This document shows, piece after piece, positions 16,960 through 26,039 of a stretch of DNA of 64,000 bases. The stretch lies in assembly GCF_009765355.1 (NCBI RefSeq), contig NZ_VTHK01000027.1, positions 1 through 64,000 on the forward strand, written 5' to 3'. The stretch's first letter is position 1. Each line of letters starts with the position of its first letter. A program made the position numbers and the translations under genes. The DNA is from Amycolatopsis anabasis (lineage in GTDB: Bacteria > Actinomycetota > Actinomycetes > Mycobacteriales > Pseudonocardiaceae). Below the pieces are notes generated by a model, which saw only the letters and a program-made list of their open reading frames with translations, had not been told where the DNA came from and ran no database searches.

Positions 16960-17808
16960 ATGACCATCGCAGTCACCGGGGCGACCGGGCAGCTCGGCCG
17001 CCGGGTCGCCCGGCGCCTCGCCGAAGCGGGAACCGCGCAGCGCCTGCTCGGCCGGAACCCGTCGCGGATCCCGGAACTGCCCGGTGCGGTCGTCGCGCCA
17101 CCCGCTTCCTACGGTGATTCCGACGCGATGCGTGCGGCGATCGGCGACGCGGACACCCTGTTCCTGGTCTCCGCGCACGAAAGCGCCGACCGGGTGCGCG
17201 AGCACGTCACCGCCGTGGACGCCGCGATCGCCGCGGGGGTCGAGCGGATCGTGTACGTGTCCTTCCTGGCCGCCGCCCCGGACGCGACCTTCACCTTCGC
17301 CCGGGACCACTGGCACACCGAGCAGCACATCCGGTCCGCCGGGGCGCGGTTCACGTTCCTGCGGGACAGCTTCTACCTCGCCGCGTTCGGCGCCATGGCC
17401 GGTGCGAGCGGCGAACTCCGCGGCCCGGCGGGCGACGGGCGGGTCGCGGCCGTGTCCCATGACGACATCGCCGACGTGGCCGTCGCCGTGCTGCTGGGCG
17501 AGGGCCACGACGGCGCCACCTACGACGTCACCGGTCCGGAGGCGCTGACGCTCACCCAGATCGCCGGGGAGCTGAGCCGGTCCGCCGGGCGCACGGTCAC
17601 CTATGTCCCGGAGACCCGCGAGGAGGCGTACGCGTCCCGGGCGGGCTACGGCGCACCCGACTGGGAAGTGGCGGGCTGGGTGAGTTCGTACGAGGCCATC
17701 GCCACCGGGGAGATGGCGACCGTTTCGGACACGGTCGCCCGGCTGACCGGCCATTCCCCGCAGTCGCTCACCGAGTACCTGAAGGCGCGTCCGTACCGGC
17801 TCCGGTGA
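16960..17808 (+). CDS. NmrA-like NAD(P)-binding reductase
   Basis: A 282-residue atypical short-chain dehydrogenase of the NmrA/quinone-oxidoreductase-2 type. The N-terminal nucleotide-binding loop is TGATGQLGRRVARRL (residues 7-21), followed by a conserved RIVYVSFLAAAPDATF stretch and the substrate-side FLRDSFYLAAF. The classic YxxxK pair of ordinary SDRs is absent, as expected for this group, whose members act either as redox sensors or as quinone/NADPH reductases. ATG 16960 is preferred over GTG 16942. Its 3' end overlaps the convergent hdeD-like gene by 41 bp. Confidence 0.87.
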   Translation: MTIAVTGATGQLGRRVARRLAEAGTAQRLLGRNPSRIPELPGAVVAPPASYGDSDAMRAAIGDADTLFLVSAHESADRVREHVTAVDAAIAAGVERIVYVSFLAAAPDATFTFARDHWHTEQHIRSAGARFTFLRDSFYLAAFGAMAGASGELRGPAGDGRVAAVSHDDIADVAVAVLLGEGHDGATYDVTGPEALTLTQIAGELSRSAGRTVTYVPETREEAYASRAGYGAPDWEVAGWVSSYEAIATGEMATVSDTVARLTGHSPQSLTEYLKARPYRLR

Positions 17809-18379
17809 GCCGTCGCGCGGCTTTCCGGAGCTGGAACCAGGCGACCACGAGCAGGATGCCGTAGAGCAGCGCGTAGACGCCGATGACCACGGCGATCCCG
17901 ATCGCCCCGGCGATCGGCTGGAAGAGGATGAGCACCCCGGCGATGATCGAGAGCACGCCGATCACGGCGATCAGGGCCTCCCCGGTGATCACCTTCCGCA
18001 GCCGGATCGCGGCGACGACCTCCGCGACGCCGGTGACCACCGCCCACGCACCGACCATGATCGCCAGAATCAGCACGGTGATGCCCGGCCAGAACAACGT
18101 CAGCAGGCCCGCCGCGACACCGACCACGCCGCCCAGTGCCAGCAGCCAGCGCGGCATGCCCGCGTGTCCCCGGAACGCGGCGATGATCAGGCCGATCCCG
18201 TCGATCAGGGCGTAGACGCCGAACACCAGCGCCAGCGCCAGCGTGGTGAGTTCCGGCCAGATGAGCGCGAGCAGGCCGAACAGCACCGCGACCACGCCGC
18301 GGATCAGCATCATGCGGGCGATGTCGGGCACGCTCAGCACGACGGTGTAACTCGAAGGGGTTTGTTCGGTGGCGGACAT
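17768..18379 (-). CDS. HdeD-family membrane protein
   Basis: A 203-residue protein with six hydrophobic helices in three repeated pairs (LIRGVVAVLFGLLALIWPE, MPRWLLALGGVVGVAAGLLTLFWPG, ALIAVIGVLSIIAGVLILFQP), the DUF308/HdeD pattern. In enterobacteria HdeD is linked to acid resistance; in actinomycetes the role is unknown. It lies 19 bp after the PrsW-like gene on the same strand, probably in one operon, and ends inside the convergent reductase gene. Confidence 0.87.
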   Translation of the reverse strand: MSATEQTPSSYTVVLSVPDIARMMLIRGVVAVLFGLLALIWPELTTLALALVFGVYALIDGIGLIIAAFRGHAGMPRWLLALGGVVGVAAGLLTLFWPGITVLILAIMVGAWAVVTGVAEVVAAIRLRKVITGEALIAVIGVLSIIAGVLILFQPIAGAIGIAVVIGVYALLYGILLVVAWFQLRKAARRLTGAGTDAPSGTR

Positions 18380-18398
18380 TTCGGAACCTCCCGGGTTT

Positions 18399-19346
18399 CT
18401 ACAGTTGGCGGTACCGGGTGAATCGGGGGCCCTCGCCGCGCCCGGTCGCCAGGCCGTAGGCCACGACCGGAGCCCTGGGGGCGCGGCGGGACGAGCGCAG
18501 CAGCGCGAGCAGCCAGGCGATGCCTAGTGCGGAGATCAATGCCAGCCCGCCCCAGTCGAGCACGGTGATCAGGGTGACCTGGGTGGCGGTCGGCCGGGGG
18601 AGCCAGCCCCGTGCCAGCAGTTCCTCCTGCCCCGGCGTCCCGGTCGCCAGCAGCGTGAACAGCACGGCGATGCTGTGCATGGAATCCCACAGCGCGTGCA
18701 GCAGCGAGACGCCGAGGTAGGTCAGCAGCAACCGGCCGGTGAGCACGAAATGGCGCCGGGTGCTGCGCGCGAAGAGCACCCCGCCGAGGATTCCGGTCCA
18801 CAGGGCGTGCCCGACCGGCGACAGCAGCCCGCGAAGCAGGGTGGTGGTCACCAGGTTCTCCAGGGAAAGGCCCTGTTCGGTGATCATCGCCATCAGCGCG
18901 TACCCGGCGGATTCGAAGGCGGAGAACCCGAACCCCACGATCGCGCCGAGAATGATCCCGTCGCGCACCGATTTGACCTCGAGCCGCCGCGTCAGCAACG
19001 CGAGCGCCGCGAGCTTGACCGCCTCTTCGATGAGGCCGACCCCGGCGAACAGCCACGGCGACGGGTGCAGCAGGTAGCTTTCCAGCACCGACGCGCCCAG
19101 GACCCCGAGCACCCCGCCCACCACGAAGGTGCGGAACACCAGATCCGCGGTGATTTCGCCGGAGTCACGCCGTTCGAAGGCCCAGGACACGAAGGTCGCG
19201 GGCACCAGGAAACTGCCGAGCAGGATCACCGTCGGGATCAGATTCGGATTTCCGGTCAGATAGGTGACCAGGACCGCCAGAATCCACAGCAGGAGGCCGG
19301 AGAAGAACATTCGCGGCCAGGTTCGCCGAGGTCTGGCAGGGAGCAT
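18399..19346 (-). CDS. PrsW-like intramembrane metalloprotease
   Basis: A 315-residue polytopic membrane protein of the PrsW family (CPBP/type II CAAX relatives). The putative catalytic motifs are in place: EExxK at E107-E108-K111 (GLIEEAVKL), FxxxE with E145 (FSAFES), H180 (PVGHALWTG), and a further His at 217 (LLHALWD). In Bacillus PrsW cleaves the anti-sigma factor RsiW; here no anti-sigma gene is adjacent, so the target is unknown. It is the upstream partner of the HdeD-like gene. Confidence 0.88.
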   Translation of the reverse strand: MLPARPRRTWPRMFFSGLLLWILAVLVTYLTGNPNLIPTVILLGSFLVPATFVSWAFERRDSGEITADLVFRTFVVGGVLGVLGASVLESYLLHPSPWLFAGVGLIEEAVKLAALALLTRRLEVKSVRDGIILGAIVGFGFSAFESAGYALMAMITEQGLSLENLVTTTLLRGLLSPVGHALWTGILGGVLFARSTRRHFVLTGRLLLTYLGVSLLHALWDSMHSIAVLFTLLATGTPGQEELLARGWLPRPTATQVTLITVLDWGGLALISALGIAWLLALLRSSRRAPRAPVVAYGLATGRGEGPRFTRYRQL

Positions 19347-19459
19347 CCGATTCTCCGAACGGCCGGGCGTGATATGGCGGAATCGTGCTACCCGGTATCC
19401 GGCTTGTCCAAACGAACCCTTCGATCGGGTGAGAAACCCTGCTCAGAAGCGGGGTTTTC

Positions 19460-20170
19460 TCAGCGCGCCGGATGCCCCACCGCGAAGAGCATCACCGGCA
19501 ACTCTTCCCGGGGCACCCCGAGCAACTCGGCAAGCGCATTGTCGTAATACCCCGCGACAGCGCAACAGGACAACCCGAGCGCCGTCCCCACCAGATACAG
19601 ATTCTGCACCGCGATCCCGGTATCGACGTGCAACGTCCGATAATGCCGCAGCGGGTACTTGGCGAAGGCCACATCCAGCCGAGTGGTCAACGCGAGCGAC
19701 ACCGGCACCCGATCCGCGAACTCCGGCTGCAGATACACCCCGGACAGCCCCGAAGTCGGATCCCCCGTCGACCGCTCGGCCAACGCGTGCCGCACCGCGT
19801 CGTACCGGTACACCCCCGGGGACAGCCCCGAAGCCTCGCGCACCACCACATACGTCCGCCCGCACCGCAGCCCACCCGCGCTCGGCGCCATGCCCAGCGG
19901 ATGCTCGTCGACGCCGTACGCGGGCACGAATCGCTGCACACCCACCGCGAACCGCAGCAACGCGCTCAACTTCGCCAGCTCCAGCGGCCGTTGCGCATAC
20001 GCGTAACCGGACCGCCGCAGGGCCAGCGTCTCCACCAGGTCCACCGCCGGTGGCGGCACGTCCGGCAGCGAGATCTGCCTGCTCTCCGGCGCCTCGGCCC
20101 GGTCCTCGTCATCGGACTGCCCGTTCAGCGCGGCATGGATCGCCCGCGCCCGCGCGATCGGGTCACCCAT
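19460..20170 (-). CDS. SagB-type nitroreductase-family oxidoreductase
   Basis: A 236-residue FMN-dependent oxidoreductase of the SagB/nitroreductase family, recognised by LRRSGYAYAQRPL near residue 51, PSAGGLRCGRTYVVV near 96, the GLSPGVYRYD block, and the C-terminal GLSCCAVAGYYDNALAELLGV. SagB enzymes oxidise azolines to azoles in RiPP clusters, but this gene's ATG shares a base with the stop of the substrate-binding protein (TGATG) and so belongs to the ABC importer operon. A flavin-dependent reduction of the imported metal complex or ligand is a reasonable guess. It is the last gene of the operon. Confidence 0.82.
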   Translation of the reverse strand: MGDPIARARAIHAALNGQSDDEDRAEAPESRQISLPDVPPPAVDLVETLALRRSGYAYAQRPLELAKLSALLRFAVGVQRFVPAYGVDEHPLGMAPSAGGLRCGRTYVVVREASGLSPGVYRYDAVRHALAERSTGDPTSGLSGVYLQPEFADRVPVSLALTTRLDVAFAKYPLRHYRTLHVDTGIAVQNLYLVGTALGLSCCAVAGYYDNALAELLGVPREELPVMLFAVGHPAR

Positions 20171-21162
20171 CAAACAGCACCCGGATGCAAAGCCTTCGCC
20201 AGCGAGGCGACCGCGGGTGCGCTGCGCAACCCGCCGCCGAAGGACGCCTCGGCGATCGGGACGAACCGGTTGGCCTGACCCGCCGCCGTCGCGCCGAGCG
20301 CCTGCCGCAGTTCGGTTTCGGTGGAGGCCCGGTTCTGGTCATCGCGGAAAACGTACACCACCACGTCCGGATTCTTCCGGGCGATGAGTTCGGTGGAGAG
20401 CTGGCCGTAGTAGTTGCCGGGCGGGATTTCCGACTGTTCGGTCAGGTTCTTGGCGCCCGCGCGCCGGAGCACGTCCCCGTACAGCCCGCCCGCGTGCGCG
20501 TAGATCGCCTTGTCGTAACTGGTCAGCAGCACCGCGCGCACCGGCGCGACGGCGGCCAGCTTTCCCTCCACTTCGGACAGTCGGGCCCGGAAGCCGTCGA
20601 CCAGTTCCTTCGCCTTGGCCTCGGCCGCGAAGATCCGGCCCAGGTTGGTGATGTCGGCGAAGGAGTCCGGCACGGTCGCGGCCACCTTCGTCGGCTCGTA
20701 CAGCGCCTGGTTGATATACACCTGGATCCTTTTCGCGGCGAGGTCGTCGCGCCTGGGCAGCCGCTTGCCGTCGAAGTGGTATTCCTGGTCCGAAACCACG
20801 AGATCCGGCCGGACCCCCAGCAACGGCTCGGTCGCCGCCTCGGATTCGGACAGCACCGGAATCGCGTCGAACCGCGCGCGGTACTCCTCGAGCGGGCGCG
20901 AATAACTCGTGCCCGCCTGCCCGACGATCCGGTCACCGGCGCCGAGCGCGATCAGCAGTTCGGTCATCGACGGGTACAGCGACACCACCCGTTCCGGCGG
21001 GCGCTCGAAGGTCAGCGTGCGCTGCGCGTTGTCCACGGTCAGCGGGAACCCGGCCGGGGCCGGGCCGCCACCACCGGAACTCGCGGGCTCGGGCGCGGAA
21101 CACGCGGCCGCCCCGGCCACCGCGGCCAGGGACAGGAAACTCCGGCGGGACAGGCGTGACAT
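20170..21162 (-). CDS. Metallophore ABC transporter substrate-binding lipoprotein
   Basis: A 330-residue type III (FhuD/BtuF-like) binding protein. The N-terminus MSRLSRRSFLSLAAVAG is a twin-arginine signal followed by a lipobox ending at Cys (GAAAC), so it is exported folded and lipid-anchored. Conserved body motifs are RVVSLYPSMTELLIALGAGDRIVG and PDLVVSDQEY. I chose ATG 21162, 4 nt after the ATPase stop; an in-frame ATG at 21174 overlaps that gene by 8 nt and is the alternative. Ligands of this fold are ferric siderophores, haem or cobalamin; the sequence does not decide between them. Confidence 0.9.
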   Translation of the reverse strand: MSRLSRRSFLSLAAVAGAAACSAPEPASSGGGGPAPAGFPLTVDNAQRTLTFERPPERVVSLYPSMTELLIALGAGDRIVGQAGTSYSRPLEEYRARFDAIPVLSESEAATEPLLGVRPDLVVSDQEYHFDGKRLPRRDDLAAKRIQVYINQALYEPTKVAATVPDSFADITNLGRIFAAEAKAKELVDGFRARLSEVEGKLAAVAPVRAVLLTSYDKAIYAHAGGLYGDVLRRAGAKNLTEQSEIPPGNYYGQLSTELIARKNPDVVVYVFRDDQNRASTETELRQALGATAAGQANRFVPIAEASFGGGLRSAPAVASLAKALHPGAV

Positions 21163-21166
21163 CGGC

Positions 21167-21973
21167 TCAACCATCCTCACTGCGCTGCGATTCCAAGGGG
21201 TCCGATTCCAAGGGGGAGAAGGACAACTGCGGCGCACCGGTGACCGGATGCGTGCCCAGCCGGGCGCACACGCCGAACACCGCGCGCACCAGTTCCGGCG
21301 TGAGCACCTCGGTGACCGGGCCCGCCGCCACGATCCGGCCCTGCGCGAGGAGGAACACCCGGTCGCAGTAGGTGGCCGCGAGGTTCAGGTCGTGCAGCAC
21401 CAGGACCGCGGTGTTGTCCAGGCGGCGCACCAGCTCGAGGAATTCCAGCTGGTGCGCGATGTCGAGGTGGTTGGTCGGCTCGTCGAGCACCAGCACCTTC
21501 GCCTGCTGGCACAGCGCCCGCGCCAGCACCACGCGCTGCTGCTCGCCGCCGGACAGCGTCGGGTACAGCCGATCCGCGGCCTCGGCCATGCCGACCTGTT
21601 CCAGCGCGCCGCGGGCGAACGCGTGGTCCTCGGCGGTGGTGGCGGAGAACAGCGATTTGTGCGGGGTCCGGCCCATCAGCACGACCTCCAGCACGCTGAG
21701 CCGGAAATCCTCCTCGGAATGCTGGGTGACCGCGGCCGTGCGCCGGGCGGCCTCGCGCGCGGACAGTTCCGCCCACACGTCGGCGTCGCCGACGAGCACC
21801 GCGCCCGCACGGGGTTTCAGCGCCCGGTAAAGCGTGCGCAGCAAAGTCGACTTACCGCTTCCGTTCGGCCCGAGCACGCCGACGACCTCGCCGTCCGCGG
21901 CCTCGAGCGACACCCCGTGCACGATCTCGACGCCCTCGATCGCGACCGAGACGCCGTTGAACCGCACCTCCAT
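21167..21973 (-). CDS. Metallophore ABC transporter ATP-binding protein
   Basis: A 268-residue FecE/FhuC-type ATPase. Walker A GPNGSGKST near residue 35, Q-loop TQHSEEDF, signature LSGGEQQR, Walker B VLVLDEPT and the switch His in VLHDLN are all intact. It shares one base with the permease stop (TGATG), as expected for the energising subunit of the same importer. Confidence 0.95.
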   Translation of the reverse strand: MEVRFNGVSVAIEGVEIVHGVSLEAADGEVVGVLGPNGSGKSTLLRTLYRALKPRAGAVLVGDADVWAELSAREAARRTAAVTQHSEEDFRLSVLEVVLMGRTPHKSLFSATTAEDHAFARGALEQVGMAEAADRLYPTLSGGEQQRVVLARALCQQAKVLVLDEPTNHLDIAHQLEFLELVRRLDNTAVLVLHDLNLAATYCDRVFLLAQGRIVAAGPVTEVLTPELVRAVFGVCARLGTHPVTGAPQLSFSPLESDPLESQRSEDG

Positions 21974-23019
21974 CAGACCGACCGCCCTTCGGGACGGCGG
22001 AGCAGCCAGAGCAGGAACGGCACGCCGACGACCGCGGTCAGGATGCCGAGCGGCAGTTCGGTGTCACTGGTCACCCGGGCCAGCACGTCGACGAGCGCGA
22101 GGTAGCAGGCGCCGGTCAACGCCGTGACGGGCAACAGTTTCCGGTGCTCGGAACCGACCACCAGCCGCACGATGTGCGGGATGATCAGGCCGACGAACCC
22201 GATTCCGCCGGCCACCGAGATCACCGCGCCGGTCAGCAGCGCGGCGGTGACCAGCAGCCCGATCCGCAGCCGGGTGAGGTTCGCGCCCAGCGCGGCCGCG
22301 GCGTCGTCGCCGAGCAGCAACAGGTTCATCCGGCGGGCCTGCAGCACGAGCGCGGCGGTGCAGGCCACCACGATCACCGCGGGCAGCGCGAGCTGGTCCC
22401 AGTGCGCTCCCGCGAGCGAACCGAGCAGCCAGAACACCACCCCGGCCAGCCGGTCGGGGCTCGCCTTGATCTGCAGGTAGCTGGTGACGGCCTGCATCAG
22501 GTAGCCGATCGCCACCCCGGCGAGCAGCAGCCGGTTCGGCGCGAGCCGCCCGCGCCGCCGGCCCAGCACCAGCACGAGGGCGAGCGTGGCCATCGCCCCG
22601 GCGAACGCCGCCGCCGACACCGAGAACCCGCCGACCGCCGCGGCGCCCAGGGTGAGCACCGCGACCGCGGCCGCCGAGGCGCCCGAGGAAACGCCGAGGA
22701 TGTACGGCTCCGCCAGCGGGTTGCGCACCACGGCCTGCAGGACCGCGCCGGCCACCGACAACCCCGCGCCGGTGATCAGCGCGAGGAAGACCCGGGGCGC
22801 GCGCTGGTCCCACACGATCGTGTCGTCGATCGGATCCGCCGGGGAGCCGAGGGAAAGCAGGTGGTGGCCGAGGATCCGCCAGACCTGCCCGGTCTCCAGG
22901 CCGACCGTGCCGAGGGTGATCCCGACCGTGATCACCACGCCGAGCGCGACGACCAGCGCCAGGAGGAGCAGCGGATAGGCCTTGCCGTGGACGAGATGCG
23001 GTCTGCTCTGCTGCGTCAC
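21973..23019 (-). CDS. FecCD-family metallophore permease
   Basis: A 348-residue permease with about ten membrane helices. Family marks include WDQRAPRVFLALITGAGLSVAG, RNPLAEPYILGVSSGAS and the cytoplasmic GFVGLIIPHIVRL loop that contacts the ATPase. Being a single permease gene, it should act as a homodimer. It is the first gene of the four-gene operon and faces the MFS gene across a 148-bp spacer with a Fur-like palindrome. Confidence 0.95.
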   Translation of the reverse strand: MTQQSRPHLVHGKAYPLLLLALVVALGVVITVGITLGTVGLETGQVWRILGHHLLSLGSPADPIDDTIVWDQRAPRVFLALITGAGLSVAGAVLQAVVRNPLAEPYILGVSSGASAAAVAVLTLGAAAVGGFSVSAAAFAGAMATLALVLVLGRRRGRLAPNRLLLAGVAIGYLMQAVTSYLQIKASPDRLAGVVFWLLGSLAGAHWDQLALPAVIVVACTAALVLQARRMNLLLLGDDAAAALGANLTRLRIGLLVTAALLTGAVISVAGGIGFVGLIIPHIVRLVVGSEHRKLLPVTALTGACYLALVDVLARVTSDTELPLGILTAVVGVPFLLWLLRRPEGRSV

Positions 23020-23108
23020 TACCTGCCCTGGTGTCCGTGCGGTCGAGTCGACACTGTGTCGTGCCCGTGTAGCTCGGCGTGATCGTACCGGATTCTGTCA
23101 CTCTAAAC

Positions 23109-23127
23109 GGTTATGACTATCATTACC
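23109..23127. promoter_or_regulatory. Fur-family-like 19-bp palindrome
   Basis: The sequence has arms GGTTATGA and TCATTACC around CTA, 7 of 8 pairs matching. It agrees with the E. coli Fur consensus at 14 of 19 positions by my count, and is unlike the DtxR/IdeR box. It lies between the divergent importer operon and the MFS gene, where one metal-responsive regulator (Fur, Zur or Nur type) could control both. Confidence 0.5.
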
Positions 23128-23167
23128 AAAGCTCCAGGGGTGATCTTGCGGAGAAGGGGGCGTACGA

Positions 23168-24436
23168 GTGGTCGCGGTCGGGGTGGAACGCCCGAAATCG
23201 CTCTGGTTCGACGGGCGGTTCGTCCTGTTCACCGCCGCCCGCGCGGTCTCCTGGGCGGGGACCGCGATCACCCTGGTCGCATTGCCGATGCTGCTCTACC
23301 AGCGCACCCAGAACGCCTCGCTCACCGCGCTGCTCACCGCCGCGGAAGCGTTGCCGTACCTGGTGTTCGGGCTGCTGGCCGGTGCGCTCGCCGACCGCTG
23401 GCCCCGGCGCACGGTGATGGTGCTGATCAGCGTCGCGCAGGCCGTGCTGCTCGCGAGCGTGCCCCTCGCCGACGTCGCCGGAATCCTGGGCGCCGGTCAC
23501 CTGCTCGCGGTCGCGCTGGCGAGCGCCGGGTTCGCGGTCTTCTTCGACGCGGCGAGCTTCTCGGCGATCCCGCAACTCGCCGGGCGCGCGCGGCTGGCCG
23601 AGGCGACGAGTGCCAGCGCGGGCATCCACACCATGATCGGCTTGCTCGGCCCGACGGTCGGCGGGGTCGTCGCCGCTTCCCTCGGCGCGGCGAACGCGAT
23701 CGGGGTCGACGCGGTGAGTTACGCGCTCGCGGCGATCCTGCTGGGCCGGTTGCCGCTGCTGCGGGCGGACGGCGCGGGGGAGCGCGCCGGAACGCGGCTG
23801 CGCGCGGACATCGCCGACGGCCTGCGGTTCGTGTGGCGGCATCCGCTGATCCGCCCGCTCACCCTGCTCGGCATCGGGAACAGCATGACCGCGGGCGCGG
23901 TGCTCGGCTTGCTGCTGCCGATGGCCGTGCGGCAGGTGGGCCTGGCCCCCGACGACGCCCGGATCGGGCTGTTCTACGGGGTCGCGGGCCTGGGCGGGCT
24001 GCTGGCGACCCTGCTCCTGCCGTGGCTGGCCCGCCGGATCCCGGTGGGCTGGGTGAGCCTCGGCGGCCTGCTGGCCAACTGGCTCCTGCTGCTGGGCTGG
24101 GTGTCCGCTCCCGGTCTCGTGCCCGCGCTGATCGTGCTCGGGCTGTGGCAGGCCACGAACACGCTGGTCACCCTGAACGGCATCCTGGTGCGGCAGCGGA
24201 TGACCCCGGACGCGTTGCAGGGACGCGTGAACACCACCGGCCGGATGATCGCCTGGGGCGGGCAGCCGCTCGGCGCCGCGCTCGGCGGGGCGCTGGCCGC
24301 GGGGCTCGGCGTCCCGGCGGCGGTAGTGTGCTCGGGGGCCGGGGTGCTGCTGGCCGGTCTCCTCGGGCTGGCCACCCCGTTGCGTGCCCGGAACGCGGAC
24401 GCGGCTGCGCGGAACGCGGATGCCGTAACGGGGTGA
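23168..24436 (+). CDS. MFS exporter, possible metallophore efflux
   Basis: A 422-residue major facilitator with about twelve helices. The loop between helices 2 and 3 reads GALADRWPRRTVM, the family A-motif, and helix 4 has FFDAASFSAIPQLAG, typical of the EntS-like enterobactin-exporter/macrolide-efflux branch. GTG 23168 follows AGAAGGGGG by 8 nt. Divergence from a metallophore-type importer across a shared palindrome suggests export of the same ligand, though no biosynthetic genes are near. Confidence 0.88.
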   Translation: MVAVGVERPKSLWFDGRFVLFTAARAVSWAGTAITLVALPMLLYQRTQNASLTALLTAAEALPYLVFGLLAGALADRWPRRTVMVLISVAQAVLLASVPLADVAGILGAGHLLAVALASAGFAVFFDAASFSAIPQLAGRARLAEATSASAGIHTMIGLLGPTVGGVVAASLGAANAIGVDAVSYALAAILLGRLPLLRADGAGERAGTRLRADIADGLRFVWRHPLIRPLTLLGIGNSMTAGAVLGLLLPMAVRQVGLAPDDARIGLFYGVAGLGGLLATLLLPWLARRIPVGWVSLGGLLANWLLLLGWVSAPGLVPALIVLGLWQATNTLVTLNGILVRQRMTPDALQGRVNTTGRMIAWGGQPLGAALGGALAAGLGVPAAVVCSGAGVLLAGLLGLATPLRARNADAAARNADAVTG

Positions 24437-24646
24437 CCCCCTTTTGGCGTAGTAGGCCGGGAAGTTGTCAGCTTCGCGCAAGCGATACCGGTTATTTTGT
24501 CACGGTCTGACAAGAAATCGGTTTCTTCTCGGGTTGGTGACACGTTCCGGGCTAGTTTTTCGATGTGTCGGGTGTCACCCGGCAATAGCCGACGGGGACC
24601 GCGTGCGGGGGCGGGGGCGATTTCTGGGCGGAGCAAAGGAGCTGCG

Positions 24647-26017
24647 ATGACCGTCGAGCGCGGAATCGAAACCTCGTCACCACCGGTGCCGTTGCCCCGG
24701 AGGCTCGCGGACATTCTCCGTCCCGAGCTCAAGAGCCTCGCCGCCGAGATCGTCGAGGAAATCCGCGCCACCATTCCGGCCTACGCGCGGCCGCTCGACG
24801 GGCCGTACGGGAAGGCGATCCGGGCGGGGGTCGAATACGCGATCACCCTGTTCGTCGAGCAGATCGCCGATCCGACCGTGTCCAAAGAGGAATCGCACGA
24901 AGTGCACCACCGGCTCGGGCAGAACGAGATGCGAGCGGGCCGCAGCCTGGACACGCTGCAGGCGGCGTACCGGGTCGGCGCCCGGGTGTCGTGGCGGCGG
25001 ATGATGCGGGTCGGCCGCCGCGCCGGACTGTCCTCGGCGGTGATGTCCCAGCTCGCCGACGCGATGCTCGCGTTCATGGACGAACTCGCCTCGGTCGCGC
25101 TCGACGGGTACCTGGAGGCGAAGGCGTCCACGGCGGACGCGCTGGACACCTGGCGCCGCCGCCTGCTGCACCTGGTCCTGGAAACGCCGCCGGCCCCGCC
25201 GAAGGCGATCGCCGAACTGGCTCAGCTCGTCGGCTGGGTGGTTCCGGCGCACGCGTCGCCGGTCGCGGTCCAGCCGCTGTCCGGCGCGGGCCGGGTGCGC
25301 GGGCATTCGCTCATCGACGCGGACGTGCTCGCCGAACTGGAGACCGCCGAACCGCACCTGCTCGTCCCCGGCGAGGTCACCGGCGCGCGGCTCACCACCC
25401 TGGAGGCTTCGCTACCGGACTGCCGCCTGGCGATCGGGCCGTGCGTCCCGCTCGAGGCCGTCGCCGATTCGCTGCGCTGGGCGCGCCGGACCCTGGTGCT
25501 GGCCGCCGAGGGGATCCTCCCGGGCCGCCAGGTGATGCGCTCGGAGGACCACCTGCCGACCCTGCTGCTGCACTCGGACCTCGCCCTGGTCGAGCGGTTG
25601 CGCGAGCGCCTGTTCGCCCCGCTCGCCGAGCTGACCGAGAAGCAGCGCGACCGGATGCTGGAAACCCTGCGGGCCTGGCTGCACGCCCAGGGCAGCGTGC
25701 TGGACGTGGCGGCCCGGCTGGACGTCCACCCGCAGACCGTGCGGTACCGGATGCGCCAGTTGCAGGCCACCTTCGGCGAGCGCCTCGACGACCCGGCCGC
25801 CCGGTTCGAGATGGAACTCGCCCTGCGCTCCGAACCACCGGCACCCCGCCGGACCGTCTACTTCGGACCAAACCACGCCGCCGGGGTACCGGGCCAGTAC
25901 CTCCCGCTCTTCCCCAGCGCCACCGAACCCGCCGAGGACCGCCCGGTCCGCCCCCGCCAGCCCCGCCTCCCCACCCGCCCGGCCCCCACCCCGCGCCGCC
26001 GCCACCTCAACACCTGA
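24647..26017 (+). CDS. PucR-type regulator with RsbRD-like N-terminal domain
   Basis: A 456-residue regulator. Residues 15-165 resemble the RsbRD N-terminal domain (RAGRSLDTLQAAYRVGARVSWRRM), the middle is a variable GGDEF-like/CdaR region, and the C-terminus from about 345 is the PucR helix-turn-helix (LRAWLHAQGSVLDVAARLDVHPQTVRYRM). ATG 24647 is set by AAGGAG 5 nt upstream. A Pro-rich tail ends the protein. The 210-bp upstream gap holds TTGTCA/TGACAA dyads at 24497-24513. Targets are unknown. Confidence 0.87.
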   Translation: MTVERGIETSSPPVPLPRRLADILRPELKSLAAEIVEEIRATIPAYARPLDGPYGKAIRAGVEYAITLFVEQIADPTVSKEESHEVHHRLGQNEMRAGRSLDTLQAAYRVGARVSWRRMMRVGRRAGLSSAVMSQLADAMLAFMDELASVALDGYLEAKASTADALDTWRRRLLHLVLETPPAPPKAIAELAQLVGWVVPAHASPVAVQPLSGAGRVRGHSLIDADVLAELETAEPHLLVPGEVTGARLTTLEASLPDCRLAIGPCVPLEAVADSLRWARRTLVLAAEGILPGRQVMRSEDHLPTLLLHSDLALVERLRERLFAPLAELTEKQRDRMLETLRAWLHAQGSVLDVAARLDVHPQTVRYRMRQLQATFGERLDDPAARFEMELALRSEPPAPRRTVYFGPNHAAGVPGQYLPLFPSATEPAEDRPVRPRQPRLPTRPAPTPRRRHLNT

Positions 26018-26039
26018 CGAATTCGCGGGGTTCCCCTCC

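Noticed and set aside
10475..20170. SagB-type oxidoreductase at 19.46 kb as part of the YcaO cluster (azole formation)
   Set aside because: It is 4 kb away behind unrelated genes on the opposite strand and shares a base with an ABC binding-protein stop; the precursor also lacks Cys.
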